Shown one piece after another: positions 1-9,183 of a DNA stretch of 60,534 bases. The stretch is from positions 1 through 60,534 of the forward strand of contig CAMOIE010000019.1 in assembly GCA_946615905.1 (NCBI GenBank). Direction: 5' to 3'. Source of the stretch: an uncultured Treponema sp. GTDB lineage: Bacteria; Spirochaetota; Spirochaetia; Treponematales; Treponemataceae. The number at the start of each line of letters is the position of its first letter. Position 1 is the first letter of the stretch. The translations under genes were made by a program, and so were the position numbers. Under the pieces are notes generated by a model, which did not search any database, had not been told where the DNA came from, and saw only the letters and a list, made by a program, of their open reading frames with translations.

Positions 1-52
1 AAAAGCTAAAATATTGGTTGCGTAAACTGTCCAATAAAATGGGTTCAGTTCA

Positions 53-90
53 AACTGCCGACCGAACGCAAGTGAGGGGGCGCCCAAAAA
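53..90 (+). repeat. Partial copy of the GC-rich dispersed intergenic element
   Basis: This stretch runs from AACTGCCGACC to GGGGGCGCCCAAAAA. It matches the distal part of the element at 28792-28850, which also begins AACTGCCGACC and ends GCGCCCAAAA, but lacks the CCCGCC/GGCGGG hairpin between them. I read it as a degenerate member of the family seen at 9931-10011, 28748-28850, 31285-31445, 48380-48475 and 59931-60047. No gene is visible in bases 1-153. Confidence 0.45.
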
Positions 91-141
91 CTTATAACAA
101 AGACTTCTCTACATATCGTTAGATTTTTTGGACATTTAAGA

Positions 142-153
142 TATAATTAAATC
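142..153 (+). promoter_or_regulatory. Promoter -10 of the hybrid kinase, leaderless type
   Basis: A perfect TATAAT lies at 142-147, six bases before the GTG start at 154, so transcription would begin on the start codon itself. No convincing -35 is seen at the 17-base distance (TTAGAT at 119-124), and there is no Shine-Dalgarno sequence. Confidence 0.5.
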
Positions 154-2595
154 GTGAAAAAGTATCTGGAGTGTCTCAAAAAGTATGTTTCAGAAAACAA
201 CCGCCTCTTAAAAGAAAACGAAAAAAATCTCGCTTCTTACAATTACAAGGGACTTTGCGTTTTTTCTATTTCAGGTGTTGTCATCATGTTTGGACTTTTG
301 ATCATGTCCTACATGTCCTGGAACGTTTATTTTAACATCCCCCGCTACCACTATTTTTACATCACTTTTGCAATAGTTTTTACAGGAATTTTCGTTCTGA
401 CTTTTACAATGCGGAAATTCGTTTCCAACCACCCCCTGCCCCTTTACTATTTTTACACGCTTTCAATGCACGCCTTTGCCATCACGCAGACGATGGAAAA
501 GCATTCGCCGGGAACCTACACTCAGTTCATCTGTTTTTTGCTCCTCTTCCCCATGTGCATCATGGACAAGACCCGCCGCATCATCATGCTGAATTCGGCC
601 GTGACGGCAATAGCACTGGTCGTTGCATATTACTTCAAGGAAGTCGGAACTTTTGTAACAGACTGCGTAAACTGCATAATTTTCAGTATCGTCGGAATTA
701 TAATGAGCGACTTTTTCCGCCGCCGCTACCTTCGCTACGCTGATTTCAAAGCCCACGAGCATGACCGCGAGATGGAAATTCTCAAGGCAAAAAGCGAGGC
801 GAAAACTTCTTTTTTGGCAAACATGTCCCATGAAATCAGGACCCCTATAAATGCGGTAATCGGCTTTAACGAAATGATTTTGCGTGAAAGCAAAGACTCG
901 AACATAAAAAAATATGCGGCAGAAATTCAGTCAGCCAGCAACAATCTGAAGGCCATCATCAGCGACATCCTTGACTTTTCAAAAATCGAGGCCGGAAAAA
1001 TCGAAATCGTTCCGGTTCAGTACGAGTTGACATCTTCCCTGAACGACTTGGTTAACATGATTACGCCGAGAATAAAGGAGAGGGGGCTGCAACTCATAAT
1101 CAATGTTGACCCGAAGATTCCCTCAGGCCTTTTTGGCGACGAGTTGAGACTCAAGCAATGCGTAATGAACCTGCTTACGAACGCCGCAAAATATACGAAT
1201 GAAGGAGCCGTCACATTCACCGTTGGCTGGAAGTACATTGACGAAGAGACAATCGCCCTCTGCTATTCCGTCAAGGACACTGGAATCGGGATCAAAAAGG
1301 AAAATATGTCCAAGCTATTCTCGGCCTTTGACCGTCTTGAGGAACAGAAATTGCAGACTATCGAAGGAACCGGACTTGGCCTTTCCATCACCAGGTCGCT
1401 TTTGATGAAGATGGGGTCGGCGATTACAGTCCAGAGCGAATTCGGCCAGGGGTCAACGTTCTCATTCGAGGTCAAGCAAAAGATTACAAACAGGGCGCCA
1501 ATCGGAAACTACGAGGCAAGACTTTCAAAACAGGAGGAGTCAATCGAAACCTACGTTGAGCTTTTCCACGCCCCGGAAGCAAAGATTCTCATAATCGATG
1601 ATGCGAAAATCAACCTCACAATTATGCGTGGCTTGCTCAAAAAGACGGAAATTCAAATCGATACTTCGACAAACTGCGATGATGCGCTGAATCTTGTAAA
1701 GCGCAACAAGTACGACATCATATTTATCGACCACAGGATGCCTGGCAAAGATGGAATCGAAACCCTCAAGGAAATCAAGGAACTGAGCGACAATCCAAAT
1801 TCAAGTGTCCCCTGCATTGCCTTTACTGCGAACGCCATCTCCGGGGCAAGGGAAATGTTCCTCCGCTGCGGCTTTGTCGACTACATTACAAAACCCATTG
1901 ACTACAAGCGTTTTGAGCAGATGCTGGGCCAATACTTGCCGAAAGACCTTATTCATCGCGTGACTGGAGAAACACCTAGCTCAACTGTGACTGCGGAAGA
2001 CAACGTTTTCATCTCAAAATTCAAGCAGATTCACGGGGTCGACTTTGAAAAGGCGATGGAATATTGTGGCGAAGAAAGTGTATTGAAAAGTGCCGTCTAC
2101 GACTTTTATGACGCAATTGAAAAAAACGCATACTTGATCGACAGCTATCAAAAGACAAGTGATTTTGATAACTATCAGATTTTAGTCCACAGTCTAAAAA
2201 GTTCCGCAAGGTTCCTCGGTCTGAGAGAACTTTCAGAAAAGGCAAAGGCTATGGAAGCCGCTTCCAGTGAAAAAAACGAGATTCTGGTTAAGGCAAAAAC
2301 TCCGGAACTGCTTAAACTGTACAGATCTTATCTTTCCCCATTGGAAAGCATAATTTCCGGAAAATTTGAAACTGAAAAACAAGAGCAGACGCTTACAGAC
2401 ACCCAATTTGAGGAGGCTTTGCAGTCAGTAAAGGAATGTATAAGTGCGGACGACTTTACCGCAGCAGAAAATATCATCTCGATGATTTCGACTTTTAAAA
2501 TCAATCAGGAAGCGAAAACAAAATTTGATAAAATAAAAACCGCCGTATATACTAAGAATAAGGACTTAGTATTAGATAACAGAGAAAATCAATAG
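154..2595 (+). CDS. Membrane hybrid sensor histidine kinase with receiver and Hpt domains
   Basis: A phosphorelay sensor of 813 residues. The N-terminal ~190 residues carry about six hydrophobic segments (near 33-54, 66-86, 96-112, 123-137, 145-160, 170-187) with no large extracellular domain, so sensing is probably within the membrane. A HisKA dimerisation domain follows with the phosphoacceptor H226 in NMSHEIRTPINAV, then an HATPase domain (DTGIGI near 375, GTGLGLS near 405). A receiver domain spans about 476-595 (acidic pair D482/D483, phosphoacceptor D526 in FIDHRMPGKDG, K580). A C-terminal Hpt domain has H679 in LVHSLKSSARFLG. All four relay modules therefore look functional. The start is GTG with no ribosome site but a TATAAT six bases upstream. 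The stop lies ten bases before the next gene, a response regulator, so the two probably form one relay. Output is unknown. Confidence 0.9.
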   Translation: MKKYLECLKKYVSENNRLLKENEKNLASYNYKGLCVFSISGVVIMFGLLIMSYMSWNVYFNIPRYHYFYITFAIVFTGIFVLTFTMRKFVSNHPLPLYYFYTLSMHAFAITQTMEKHSPGTYTQFICFLLLFPMCIMDKTRRIIMLNSAVTAIALVVAYYFKEVGTFVTDCVNCIIFSIVGIIMSDFFRRRYLRYADFKAHEHDREMEILKAKSEAKTSFLANMSHEIRTPINAVIGFNEMILRESKDSNIKKYAAEIQSASNNLKAIISDILDFSKIEAGKIEIVPVQYELTSSLNDLVNMITPRIKERGLQLIINVDPKIPSGLFGDELRLKQCVMNLLTNAAKYTNEGAVTFTVGWKYIDEETIALCYSVKDTGIGIKKENMSKLFSAFDRLEEQKLQTIEGTGLGLSITRSLLMKMGSAITVQSEFGQGSTFSFEVKQKITNRAPIGNYEARLSKQEESIETYVELFHAPEAKILIIDDAKINLTIMRGLLKKTEIQIDTSTNCDDALNLVKRNKYDIIFIDHRMPGKDGIETLKEIKELSDNPNSSVPCIAFTANAISGAREMFLRCGFVDYITKPIDYKRFEQMLGQYLPKDLIHRVTGETPSSTVTAEDNVFISKFKQIHGVDFEKAMEYCGEESVLKSAVYDFYDAIEKNAYLIDSYQKTSDFDNYQILVHSLKSSARFLGLRELSEKAKAMEAASSEKNEILVKAKTPELLKLYRSYLSPLESIISGKFETEKQEQTLTDTQFEEALQSVKECISADDFTAAENIISMISTFKINQEAKTKFDKIKTAVYTKNKDLVLDNRENQ

Positions 2596-2605
2596 GGGCT
2601 AAAAC

Positions 2606-3517
2606 ATGTCAAGTGATTCAATTTTATTTATAGGAGACAACGAGCAGAACTTTTTGGTACGCGCAATGATTAAAAGCCTGCGAGATGCAGGATATGCAGT
2701 TCAATTTTGTATGCCAGATGTTTACCAAATTTCCCGCTTTGAACGGCAGAAGATTTTGCCGGACATTTTTGTAATCTATTTTGAGGGCTACGAGTCTTCT
2801 TCTGACCGGGCATACTCATATATCAAACAGCTGATGGTTGAAAAAGGACATAAAAGGAACCTCTTTTTGATTGGAAACCCAGTCGAAATCAATGCCGCCT
2901 ACAGGATGATTCCGCAGAGTTTTGTCACACACGTCTTTGAGCGCCCTGTAAATACAGATGACATGATTTTGCAGATTAAAAAACTTTCGATTGAGTACAA
3001 ATACGATGAAAAGGAAAATCTGCTTGCAGCGGAAGAAAGTATGATTGACGCAAGCAAAAAGACAATCCTTATTGTTGATGACGACATCGTGCAGTTGCAC
3101 GCCATGCAGCGGTGGTTCTCAAAAAAATTCAACACCTTTGTCGTAAATTCTGGAATGGACACGATTTCATTCTTAAAGCACCGGGCTGTAGACTTGATTC
3201 TTTTGGATTACAAAATGCCGGCCCTCTCCGGTCTTGATATACTGCAAGTCTTGCGCTCGGAGCCAAGCACGGCTTCAATCCCAGTAATTTTCTTGACCGG
3301 TGCAGATGACAAAAAGACTGTCATGGACATCATCGAGGCAAAACCTGATGGATACATTCTTAAATCCACGGCTCCTGCAATTCTCGTTCAAAACGTAGAA
3401 GATTTCTTTACAAAGCAGATAGAAAATGCCGCCCGACAGAGAGAGGAAGAAGAAATTCGCAAGAACACCCCGATACCGCACCCTGAGGAATTTTTAGAAG
3501 AACTTCCCATAATATAA
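2606..3517 (+). CDS. Response regulator with one degenerate and one intact receiver domain
   Basis: 303 residues. Residues 1-130 fold-match a receiver in pattern (ILFIGDNEQN at the start, RNLFLIGNP, then VFERPV) but the phosphoacceptor position reads VIYFEGY, without an aspartate, so this half is likely a pseudo-receiver. Residues 150-275 are a canonical receiver: acidic triplet D158-D160, phosphoacceptor D201 in LLDYKMPALSG, T231 and K253. There is no DNA-binding or enzymatic output domain, only a charged tail. It lies ten bases after the hybrid kinase and probably receives phosphate from its Hpt domain or acts as a sink. The GGGG at 2595-2598 serves as a weak ribosome site. Confidence 0.85.
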   Translation: MSSDSILFIGDNEQNFLVRAMIKSLRDAGYAVQFCMPDVYQISRFERQKILPDIFVIYFEGYESSSDRAYSYIKQLMVEKGHKRNLFLIGNPVEINAAYRMIPQSFVTHVFERPVNTDDMILQIKKLSIEYKYDEKENLLAAEESMIDASKKTILIVDDDIVQLHAMQRWFSKKFNTFVVNSGMDTISFLKHRAVDLILLDYKMPALSGLDILQVLRSEPSTASIPVIFLTGADDKKTVMDIIEAKPDGYILKSTAPAILVQNVEDFFTKQIENAARQREEEEIRKNTPIPHPEEFLEELPII

Positions 3518-3535
3518 GCAATAATACAAATCTGC

Positions 3536-3574
3536 AAAAAAATGTCGGTCTTCATACAAGGCCGATATTTTTTA
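3536..3574. terminator. Bidirectional terminator between convergent genes
   Basis: A hairpin with arms ATGTCGGTCTT and AAGGCCGATAT (two G-T wobbles, loop CATAC) is preceded by seven A and followed by six T, so it can end transcription on both strands, for the response regulator (+) and the binding protein (-). Confidence 0.75.
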
Positions 3575-3582
3575 TTAATACG

Positions 3583-3616
3583 AGACTTTAATAGCCTAAT
3601 GGTGATTTTAAAGTCT
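3583..3616 (+). terminator. Second hairpin, plus-strand terminator
   Basis: AGACTTTAA at 3583-3591 pairs with TTAAAGTCT at 3608-3616 and is followed by TATTTTTTG. It backs up the first terminator for the plus-strand operon and its distal arm touches the stop codon of the minus-strand gene. Confidence 0.5.
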
Positions 3617-4926
3617 TATTTTTTGTAGTAAATATCCAAACCTTCCTGAACCGCGGCCTGAATATTCTTTTTCCCGGTAAGCAAGTCCGGCATTCCGTCA
3701 AAAGTCGATTTTCGGCATTCACCCTGATACAAATCTTGCAAGGCTCCCGTAATTGAAGTCGCCCGCTTAGTCATTTCGACAGCCTTGATTTGCAGAGAAT
3801 TCAAAGTCTTCGGGTCAACCGTGGCACCGTTTTTAAGCGCCGTCATCGTATGCTCCGCAAAAATGGAGACAACAGCATCGCTTGTCATGTAAGAGATGAA
3901 TTTGACTGCGGCCTCTCGTTTTTTGTCGTCCTGCCAGGCTTTTCTTGTAATGAAATAACCCATCGAAACCCCGCCAATCAAATCCGTAGCCCTGCGACTT
4001 TCGCTTTTTGGAAAGAAAGTCACGCCGAATTTCTCAAGTTCTTCTGGAGTCGAACAGGCGCGGGCAATTCCACCGCATTTCCAGCTGCCCTGAAGCAAAA
4101 ATGCCGCCTTGCCGGAAGTAAAATTCTGGAAAATCTCAGAATCAGATACGGTCAGCGTGTCATCCTCAAAGCACCCCGCCTCGTACAATTCTTTTAAGGC
4201 GGAAAGCCCCCTTGTCCAAGCTTTGCCGGCCGAGTCCCCGGCTGAGCGGGGAATAAAATTATGGGTCGTTGGAGTCTGTGCATTGAAAATCATAAATTCC
4301 CACCAGTAATGAGGAATCTCCCCTAAAGCGGCGGCAACCGGTATAAAACCTGCGGCTCTGACTTTTTTGCAGATTCCGATAAATTCAGGAATCGTAGTAT
4401 TCTCATCGGGAATCTCGGCTCCGGCTTTTTTTAAGATTTCAGAATTGTAATACAATCCCTCCCAGTAGCCATTGACAGGAACCGCGTATTTTTTGCCGTC
4501 AGCAAGACTCATGGGCAGGTAAATTTCATTCATGTTAGAGGCATAGTCCGGGTATTTTGAGCGGATTTCATCAATCGGGACAACCTGTTTTTTCTCGATA
4601 AAAGGACTGGAGTCTGCGCCTGTAAAAAAGAAGAGGACATCAGGCTCCCGGCCGTGTTTAAAATCATCTTTGACCTTGGCCTTGAATTCCTCGCTGGAGT
4701 TTTCCGATGTATCTAAAACGGAGATTCCAGTAGCTTCCTGCCAAACCTTTATATAATTCTGGTAGTTACGGGCATTTGAATCCGTTCCGGCATACGTTGT
4801 TTTTACAACCAAAAAGTCCTTTTTATTTGCTTCTGATATCTTTCCAGCCTCATTTTCTTTACTACAAGAAAACAAAAGAAAAACTGACAAAATTGCAGGC
4901 AAAAATAGGGTTCTTGATTTTATCAT
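3616..4926 (-). CDS. Extracellular sugar-type ABC substrate-binding lipoprotein
   Basis: A periplasmic solute-binding lipoprotein of 436 residues, family 1 (sugar) type. I place the start at 4926, not further upstream, because GGAGG lies at the right distance (4931-4935) and the protein then opens with a lipoprotein signal, MIKSRTLFLP..LLFSC, lipidated at C21. Family-like segments include PDVLFFF, YAVPVNGYWEGLYYN, FTSGKAAFLLQGSWKCG and FISYMTSDAV. It lies 16 bases after the chemoreceptor gene and is the last gene of a diguanylate cyclase, chemoreceptor, binding-protein operon. No transporter permease or ATPase for it is present in the window. It may therefore present a ligand to the chemoreceptor rather than, or as well as, feed a transporter; that is inference. 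The ligand is unknown. Confidence 0.85.
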   Translation of the reverse strand: MIKSRTLFLPAILSVFLLFSCSKENEAGKISEANKKDFLVVKTTYAGTDSNARNYQNYIKVWQEATGISVLDTSENSSEEFKAKVKDDFKHGREPDVLFFFTGADSSPFIEKKQVVPIDEIRSKYPDYASNMNEIYLPMSLADGKKYAVPVNGYWEGLYYNSEILKKAGAEIPDENTTIPEFIGICKKVRAAGFIPVAAALGEIPHYWWEFMIFNAQTPTTHNFIPRSAGDSAGKAWTRGLSALKELYEAGCFEDDTLTVSDSEIFQNFTSGKAAFLLQGSWKCGGIARACSTPEELEKFGVTFFPKSESRRATDLIGGVSMGYFITRKAWQDDKKREAAVKFISYMTSDAVVSIFAEHTMTALKNGATVDPKTLNSLQIKAVEMTKRATSITGALQDLYQGECRKSTFDGMPDLLTGKKNIQAAVQEGLDIYYKK

Positions 4927-4942
4927 TGTGCCTCCAAAAGGA

Positions 4943-6757
4943 TTAGACTTTAAAACTCTCGACGATTTTATAGACATTCGCGCTCGTTTCAAGATTTTGT
5001 TTGGCTGCGGTGGAAGAATTTCCGGCTTGTTCTGCAATGTCTTTCATAGAGTTTTGAGTATTTGCCGACAAAGTTGAAATTTCCGCAGCCGCTTTTTTCA
5101 GCTCTGCAATCTGACCAAACATAGAATCTGACTGCTGCTTCATCACATTGGAAGCAGTTTCAATTGTCTGAGACGAAGAATTCACAAGGCCGACCGAATC
5201 AAGAAGATTTTTCGTTCCCCGCTCCTGCTCGTCAACGGAGGCTGAAACATCCTCAAGCATTTTTTGGATTTCGGCAATTCTCATTCCGACACTTTCAAAC
5301 GATGCAAGAGAAAGTTTTGACGCATCAACAATGCCGGAAATCGCATCCGTAATCGTCCTAACGAGGTCGCCGATTGACTTTGACTGCTTGGCAGAATTTT
5401 CCGCCAGAGTGCGAATTTCACCGGCGACAACTGCAAAACCTTTTCCAGCCTCGCCCGCATGGGCAGCCTCAATAGAAGCGTTCATCGCCAAAAGATTGGT
5501 CTGGGCGGAAATATCCTCAATCGTCGCATTGGCCTTGAACAAGTCGGAGGCCTGAGTTTGTATAATGGCGACTTTTTCAGCCACCGTTTTTTGGTCTCTT
5601 TGACCTTCTTCGGAGTCATTGACCAGCTGCCCGTATTTTTGAGAAATTTGCTGGACATTAGACTCGATATTCTCGATATTTCCAGAGATTTCTTTTACGT
5701 TCAACGAAATTTTTGAAATAGCGTCCGCCTGGGTTGAGATTTTGCTGTTCAAAAGGTTAATCGCATCCTGAACTTTGGAGCCGGACTCAGAAAGCGAATC
5801 CGCAGTCTTAGTCTGGACTGTTGCACGACCGTCAATATTCGTGACAGCCTGCATCGCCGAGTCAATAGAACGAATCGTTGCGTCCGTCCGGTCGTTCAAA
5901 TCTTTGCCGGACTGGCTCAACAAGGTCACGGATTCCTTTATGGAGCGAATCATCTTGAAAAGGCTGTCTGTCAGATAGTTACAGTTTTTAACTAGACGGC
6001 CGATTTCGTCATCAGCTTTTACAGGAATTTTCTGGGAAAGGTCAGCCTTGCCGCTTGCGATTGCTCCGATTGACTCAGAGACTTTATTCATGCGGTCAAA
6101 AAGTCTTTTCAAAAAATACGAAACCGAGAAAATCGCCAAAAGCAGCAGGACGGCGGCAACCACTATTCCCTTGATGATGATAGCCACGATTGAAGCGCGG
6201 AGAATCGCAGCGTCGTAGTCTGCGGCGACAAAGCCGATTCCACGGCCGTTTATTTTTATCGGGGCGAACACGGTAATAAGCCAGCCCCAGCCATCCTGAT
6301 TTTCCATTTTTGAAATCTGAATAGTTCCGCTTTCCATACATTTTATCGCGGGCTTTCCGTAGTTATCAGCGGTTTCTTTTGTACCGAGGGGAGAAAAATT
6401 CTCTGTGTCGCTCGGCTCGCAGGAAGCGTCAACAACATACATGTACTCGTCAGGACCGGATGGAACCATCGTGTAATAGTATCTTGCGGAGGAAGTTGCC
6501 CGCAAGGCAAAAAGTTTTTGGCGAATGTCTTCATACTCCTCTGATTCTGCATCCATCGAATTGATGATTCGCATAAAGGCTTCCCCGTCAATCGCATCAG
6601 CCCCCTGCTGGACAAGAGGTGTTCCATTTTCAACAAATGTTGCAATCGTACCGTTCACCGCGGACTGAACCGAAACAAACGTAGAAATCGAAAAAGCAAC
6701 AGCAAAAAAAAGTGAGATAAAAAATGTATATTTTACCTTTAGAGAAATAGCTACCAT
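4943..6757 (-). CDS. Methyl-accepting chemotaxis protein
   Basis: A chemoreceptor of 604 residues. It has a first membrane segment near 10-30, a periplasmic sensing region of about 155 residues (30-187, Cache-like in size, with [19 protein letters not shown]), a second membrane segment near 188-216, a HAMP domain to about 268, and a long coiled-coil signalling domain. The CheA/CheW-binding hairpin tip is canonical ([14 protein letters not shown] then [17 protein letters not shown], about 413-450). The C-terminus lacks the pentapeptide tether that binds the adaptation enzymes in enterics. It begins 21 bases after the diguanylate cyclase gene and is followed 16 bases later by a binding lipoprotein. 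It has its own TATAAT seven bases before the ATG and no ribosome site, so it may be made both from the operon and from a leaderless transcript. Confidence 0.92.
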   Translation of the reverse strand: MVAISLKVKYTFFISLFFAVAFSISTFVSVQSAVNGTIATFVENGTPLVQQGADAIDGEAFMRIINSMDAESEEYEDIRQKLFALRATSSARYYYTMVPSGPDEYMYVVDASCEPSDTENFSPLGTKETADNYGKPAIKCMESGTIQISKMENQDGWGWLITVFAPIKINGRGIGFVAADYDAAILRASIVAIIIKGIVVAAVLLLLAIFSVSYFLKRLFDRMNKVSESIGAIASGKADLSQKIPVKADDEIGRLVKNCNYLTDSLFKMIRSIKESVTLLSQSGKDLNDRTDATIRSIDSAMQAVTNIDGRATVQTKTADSLSESGSKVQDAINLLNSKISTQADAISKISLNVKEISGNIENIESNVQQISQKYGQLVNDSEEGQRDQKTVAEKVAIIQTQASDLFKANATIEDISAQTNLLAMNASIEAAHAGEAGKGFAVVAGEIRTLAENSAKQSKSIGDLVRTITDAISGIVDASKLSLASFESVGMRIAEIQKMLEDVSASVDEQERGTKNLLDSVGLVNSSSQTIETASNVMKQQSDSMFGQIAELKKAAAEISTLSANTQNSMKDIAEQAGNSSTAAKQNLETSANVYKIVESFKV

Positions 6758-6764
6758 AAGTGAT

Positions 6765-6793
6765 ATTATAGCGCAAAATCAATATAGTTTAAA
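6765..6793 (-). promoter_or_regulatory. Internal leaderless-type promoter of the chemoreceptor gene
   Basis: On the minus strand TATAAT (6765-6770) lies seven bases before the ATG at 6757. TTTAAA lies 17 bases upstream of it (6788-6793), inside the last codons of the diguanylate cyclase gene. There is no ribosome site. Confidence 0.5.
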
Positions 6794-7900
6794 GAATTTT
6801 AAATTTTCGTTTTTATTTTTCTTTGCGGCATATAAATTTTTGTCAGCAGTCTGAATCAAAAGTCTGAGGCTTTCGTTTGATTTTAACGTCCCTTCCGCAA
6901 GGCCGGTTGAAGTTCCGATTTTCAAAGTCTGACCGGCTGGAGTCTGGACTGTCAGAGATTTTGCGAGTTCCCTGAATTTCTCAAGTCTGCGCTCAAATTC
7001 CTTTGACTCAGTGTCGCAGAGGACTAAAAACTCGTCTCCGCCGTAGCGGTAACAATTTTCAGACCCGAACGACTCCATGAAAATTCCCGCCAAAGACTTT
7101 AACACGGCATCCCCGGTAGCGTGTCCGTACGAGTCGTTAAAAGTCTTGAACTTGTCGACATCCGCCATAATGACGTGAACAGACCGCCCAAGAAAATTAG
7201 AAAAATCAGCCCGCAAGGAATGCCGGTTTTTAAGTCCTGTCAGTCCGTCCCGCAATGAAAGGGCGGAAAGCTCCATTTCACGCAGGGCAGTCCGTAGTTT
7301 TTCCGCATAGCGGGCAAAGGAGACGGCGACTACAAGCAGGTAGATTGTGAAAAACTGGGCAGACATGAGCAGATCGACGGGGAGGTAAAGGGTCATAATC
7401 CCCCGCATGAATAAAAATGAAAGTGAAAGATAGAAAAAGGAGACAAGAGGCTTCATGACAAAAATGCAGGCCCCCATGACCACAAAGGAAAAAAATGTGA
7501 AGACAAGGTTATTTGCCCTAAAGTCAGTCGCGGTCATAAAAGCCCCGCAAAAAGTCACGGTCAGCGAAAAAATAAAAACCATCAAAGAATCATATTTCGA
7601 GTTGCAGATTATTCCCCTGTAGCGCAGGATAAAATAGCAGAGGAAGAAGACAGACAAGGCGATTAAAAGCAGGCGGGGAAAATATTGCTCAAAAAGCGAG
7701 GAAAAACTTGCGGCAGTCAAAAAAATCTCAAGTTGACCAGGACGGGGCAGCAACTTGCGGATAAAGGCGATTATCAGAACTTCTGCCAGCAAAATGGAAG
7801 TCACGAAGATTCCGGTGCGTACATTAGACTCGCTGAGGTATTCGTCCACGCCCTTATCCATGGTTTTCAGACCAATCCACTGGGAAAAAGAGATTTCCAT
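6779..7900 (-). CDS. Membrane-bound GGDEF diguanylate cyclase
   Basis: 373 residues that would make cyclic di-GMP from two GTP. Residues 30-195 hold about six hydrophobic segments and little else, an integral-membrane sensor. The GGDEF domain starts near 212 (LSLRDGLTGLKNRHSLR), includes DVDKFKTFNDSYGHATGD and the active-site motif RYGGDEF with GGDEF at 287-291, and runs to about 370. The RxxD product-inhibition site expected nine residues upstream of GGDEF is missing (FGSE instead), so feedback inhibition by that route is unlikely. The start has a good ribosome site, GGAGGT. It is the first gene of the operon with the chemoreceptor and binding lipoprotein. Confidence 0.9.
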   Translation of the reverse strand: MEISFSQWIGLKTMDKGVDEYLSESNVRTGIFVTSILLAEVLIIAFIRKLLPRPGQLEIFLTAASFSSLFEQYFPRLLLIALSVFFLCYFILRYRGIICNSKYDSLMVFIFSLTVTFCGAFMTATDFRANNLVFTFFSFVVMGACIFVMKPLVSFFYLSLSFLFMRGIMTLYLPVDLLMSAQFFTIYLLVVAVSFARYAEKLRTALREMELSALSLRDGLTGLKNRHSLRADFSNFLGRSVHVIMADVDKFKTFNDSYGHATGDAVLKSLAGIFMESFGSENCYRYGGDEFLVLCDTESKEFERRLEKFRELAKSLTVQTPAGQTLKIGTSTGLAEGTLKSNESLRLLIQTADKNLYAAKKNKNENLKFFKLY

Positions 7901-7992
7901 TTTGACCTCCGTTCCTTATAAATATAATAGGTAGAAAATGAGAACTTTTAAAGATAAATTTAATAGATAAACAAAAATTATGGGAAAATCCG

Positions 7993-9183
7993 TCAGCTGG
8001 CCAGTGCCTCAACCGGGTCAAGTTTTGCAGCCCTGGAAGCCGGACTCAAGCCGAAGAAAATTCCGACAAAGACCGAAAAGAAAAAAGCAATCACGCACGA
8101 AGGCAGACTGACCACGGGGGACAGCTCTCGGACAAATTCAATCGCGACGGAAATCAAGGAGCCGAGCAAAATGCCCACGCTGCCGCCGATTACAGTGATT
8201 GCGGCCGACTCGATTAAAAACTGCCTCCTGATTACGGATGGGCTTGCACCAAGTGCCTTTCTGATTCCGATTTCCTGCCGCCGCTCCGTGACGGTGACAA
8301 TCATTATGTTCATGATTCCGATTCCGCCGACCAAAAGTGAAATCGCCGCGATTGCAGAGAGCATGATTGAGACCGTGTTCAAAACCGATGAAACCTGCTC
8401 AATCATCGACTGCATGGACATGACGTTAACACTTCCCTCGGTGCCGGACTTTTTCTCGCAAAAATCCTCGACTTTCTCAGCCAGGGCGGAAGCCTTGTCC
8501 GTGGAGACCGCCTGAACCATAACGGTGTCAGCGGTCGGATTGGGTTTGACCTTTTTTGCGTAGAATCCGCGTGGGATAAAGCAGGAAGTCGAAGTTGACT
8601 CCATACCGCTGGTCTGCTCTTTTAAAACGCCGATAATTTCAAAATTAAAGGGAACTTTTGATGTTACCAAAAGAATCCTCTTTCCAACAGCGTCACCGTT
8701 CGGAAAAAGGGAGGAAGCGATTTCACTGCCCAAAATTATTTTTTGGTTTCCGGCAACGTTGTCAGTCACAGTGAAAAAGCGGCCGGAGTCCAGCTGCATT
8801 CCGAAAGTCTGCATGTAGTCACTCTCCACGGCAGAACAGGATGACGAGGCGGAAGAATCCCCATAGGAAATCGTGGCCGAGAGGGAGTTCTTGTACCAGA
8901 CTTTTTTGATGTTCTCAACTGAGGCGAACAAATCCTCGCGGAAGCTTTCGTCGAATTTAAGGCTGACGGCATCGCGTCTGCGGCGGAACCAGCCAGAGGA
9001 AATCTGAACCATGTCCAGTCCCGCCGTGCCGAATTGACTTGAAATTTCCTGCTTGGAGGATTCTCCCATCGACATGATGATTATTACCGACGCGACTCCG
9101 ATGATGATTCCCAAAAGCGAAAGAATAGTGCGCAGCTTGTTGCGGCGGAAATTCGAGAGTGCGTTCAAAAAATCTTCTAACAT
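7993..9183 (-). CDS. MacB/FtsX-type ABC transporter permease
   Basis: 396 residues. A first membrane helix near 20-42 is followed by a periplasmic domain of about 230 residues and three further helices toward the C-terminus (SIMLSAIAAISLLVGGIGI, then ESAAITVIGGSVGILLG, then a last near 370). The MacB-type sequences GIMNIMIVTVTERRQEIGIRKALGA and the final PVEAL are recognisable, the first of them being the cytoplasmic coupling stretch of this family. It would act as a mechanotransmission partner of the ATPase and adaptor rather than as a channel. The gene overlaps the ATPase gene upstream by seven bases, indicating coupled translation, and closes the efflux operon. Confidence 0.9.
   Translation of the reverse strand: MLEDFLNALSNFRRNKLRTILSLLGIIIGVASVIIIMSMGESSKQEISSQFGTAGLDMVQISSGWFRRRRDAVSLKFDESFREDLFASVENIKKVWYKNSLSATISYGDSSASSSCSAVESDYMQTFGMQLDSGRFFTVTDNVAGNQKIILGSEIASSLFPNGDAVGKRILLVTSKVPFNFEIIGVLKEQTSGMESTSTSCFIPRGFYAKKVKPNPTADTVMVQAVSTDKASALAEKVEDFCEKKSGTEGSVNVMSMQSMIEQVSSVLNTVSIMLSAIAAISLLVGGIGIMNIMIVTVTERRQEIGIRKALGASPSVIRRQFLIESAAITVIGGSVGILLGSLISVAIEFVRELSPVVSLPSCVIAFFFSVFVGIFFGLSPASRAAKLDPVEALAS

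Noticed and set aside
4927..5037. Longer N-terminus for the binding lipoprotein
   Set aside because: The extended frame overlaps the chemoreceptor gene and hides the signal peptide; the start at 4926 has GGAGG and a lipobox.
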